From: Actinomycetota bacterium
Lineage (GTDB): Bacteria > Margulisbacteria > Marinamargulisbacteria > SXXA01
Direction of reading: 5' to 3'
DNA: 14,550 nucleotides
Assembly: GCA_005791325.1 (NCBI GenBank)
Contig: SXXA01000138.1
Span: 1-14,550, forward strand
The translations under genes were made by a program, and so were the position numbers. Below the pieces are notes generated by a model that saw only the letters and a program-made list of their open reading frames with translations, ran no database searches and had not been told where the DNA came from. This document shows, piece after piece, positions 13,925 to 14,550 of the stretch (position 1 is its first letter; each line of letters starts with the position of its first letter).

Positions 13925-14550
13925 TTATTTTTCGTTAAGCAATTGAGCCATATCTCGAATGGCTTTGGGGTTGGTTAAATATGAATTATCTCCCGAATGG
14001 GCAACTGGCCACCATACCACTCGTTTTCCACCAATGGGTAAATTGGCCATCGGTTGCCCCAATAATGGAATAGGATCCCAATTCCACCACGACATTCCAT
14101 CCACTCTTGAGTTGATTTTAATCAATCGCCCCCTACCCTCTGCAAATGGAGCTGGGGCCCCCAATAATATTACCTTATTAACTGGCCAATCTCCGGCTAA
14201 CTGGTTGGCCACCCCAACCGCCACCACACCCCCCCCGCTATACCCCACTAGATTAAGTGATTCCCCCTTAGCCAGTGGGTTCCGTTTTAAATCGAGTCGA
14301 ATCCCTCGCTCTATCATGCCCACATACGGGCTATGCCCGATTAAGCCCAATCCAACCGACCATATATTTCGGATCATGCCTCCGTTATAAATCCCCCTGG
14401 TCTCACTCACTTCCAAACGTCCCAGCTCCTGATTTAACTGATTAACATAGTTTTTCACGGTGGGTGGTGGCAACTCTCCCGATGTATTTCCAATGCCATT
14501 AATCACATAGGTTCGAGGTAAATAATCAGCCCCCCAATCAATTGTTGTAC
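13925..14550 (-). CDS. Alpha/beta-fold serine hydrolase (5'-partial)
   Basis: The minus-strand frame is open to the window edge. A GTG at 14506 could start it, but the frame continues upstream without a stop (DYLPRTYVINGIG), so the true start is probably outside. About 207 residues are visible. YVINGIGNT resembles the strand and oxyanion-loop region of lipase-like hydrolases. The nucleophile elbow is LVGYSGGG, with Ser90 counted from the GTG. Later come GAPAP, DPIP (Asp144, a possible acid) and VAHSGDNSYL with His170 as the likely catalytic His. The substrate cannot be told. An eight-G run (14229-14236 as C on the plus strand) directly follows the Ser codon. The gene is convergent with rimO across 46 nt in which I see no clear terminator. 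Confidence 0.82.
   Translation of the reverse strand, partial: TTIDWGADYLPRTYVINGIGNTSGELPPPTVKNYVNQLNQELGRLEVSETRGIYNGGMIRNIWSVGLGLIGHSPYVGMIERGIRLDLKRNPLAKGESLNLVGYSGGGVVAVGVANQLAGDWPVNKVILLGAPAPFAEGRGRLIKINSRVDGMSWWNWDPIPLLGQPMANLPIGGKRVVWWPVAHSGDNSYLTNPKAIRDMAQLLNEK

Overview
The window reads as chromosomal DNA of a diderm (Gram-negative-type) bacterium of moderate G+C. I cannot place it in a phylum with confidence. The diderm inference rests on an EnvC-like periplasmic murein hydrolase. The pyruvate dehydrogenase is the homodimeric AceE type, and the ribosomal cluster has the order rpsF-ssb-ssb-rpsR-rplI. Translation uses the standard bacterial code with TAA, TAG and TGA stops. Many starts are coupled to the previous stop by 1-4 nt overlaps (TAATG, GTGA, ATGA).

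Region 1 (1-3959, +) is a pyruvate dehydrogenase operon: the C-terminal part of aceE (E1, cut by the window edge), aceF (E2, one lipoyl domain) and lpd (E3). It makes acetyl-CoA. Region 2 (3960-4536) has no gene I can support but is densely structured: GC-rich hairpins that could form a folded RNA, then two 101-bp tandem repeats each carrying a 7-bp hairpin. Region 3 (4537-5460) is an AT-rich block, unlike its surroundings, holding a minus-strand C5-cytosine DNA methyltransferase that ends before motif X; it looks acquired and 3'-truncated. A perfect 15-bp stem terminator (5461-5494) follows.

Region 4 (5659-7504, +) is accD-accA, the two carboxyltransferase subunits of acetyl-CoA carboxylase, overlapping by 20 nt. 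It feeds acetyl-CoA into fatty-acid synthesis, so it fits beside the pdh operon. Region 5 (7630-13878, +) is one long, tightly packed operon: rpsF, two different single-stranded DNA-binding protein genes, rpsR, rplI, uvrC, an envC-like M23 peptidase gene and rimO. It joins ribosomal proteins, ssDNA binding, excision repair, cell-wall hydrolysis and ribosome modification. Region 6 (13925-14550, -) is the C-terminal part of a serine alpha/beta-hydrolase, convergent with rimO and running off the window.

The points most worth a second look are: (a) rimO, otherwise full length, has a single in-frame TAA where a conserved Tyr is expected, six codons before the radical-SAM cysteines; (b) the two adjacent SSB paralogues split their features, one having a divergent OB fold with two IPF-type tips and the other a canonical OB fold with no tip; (c) the repeat and structured-RNA intergenic region next to the foreign-looking, truncated methyltransferase.
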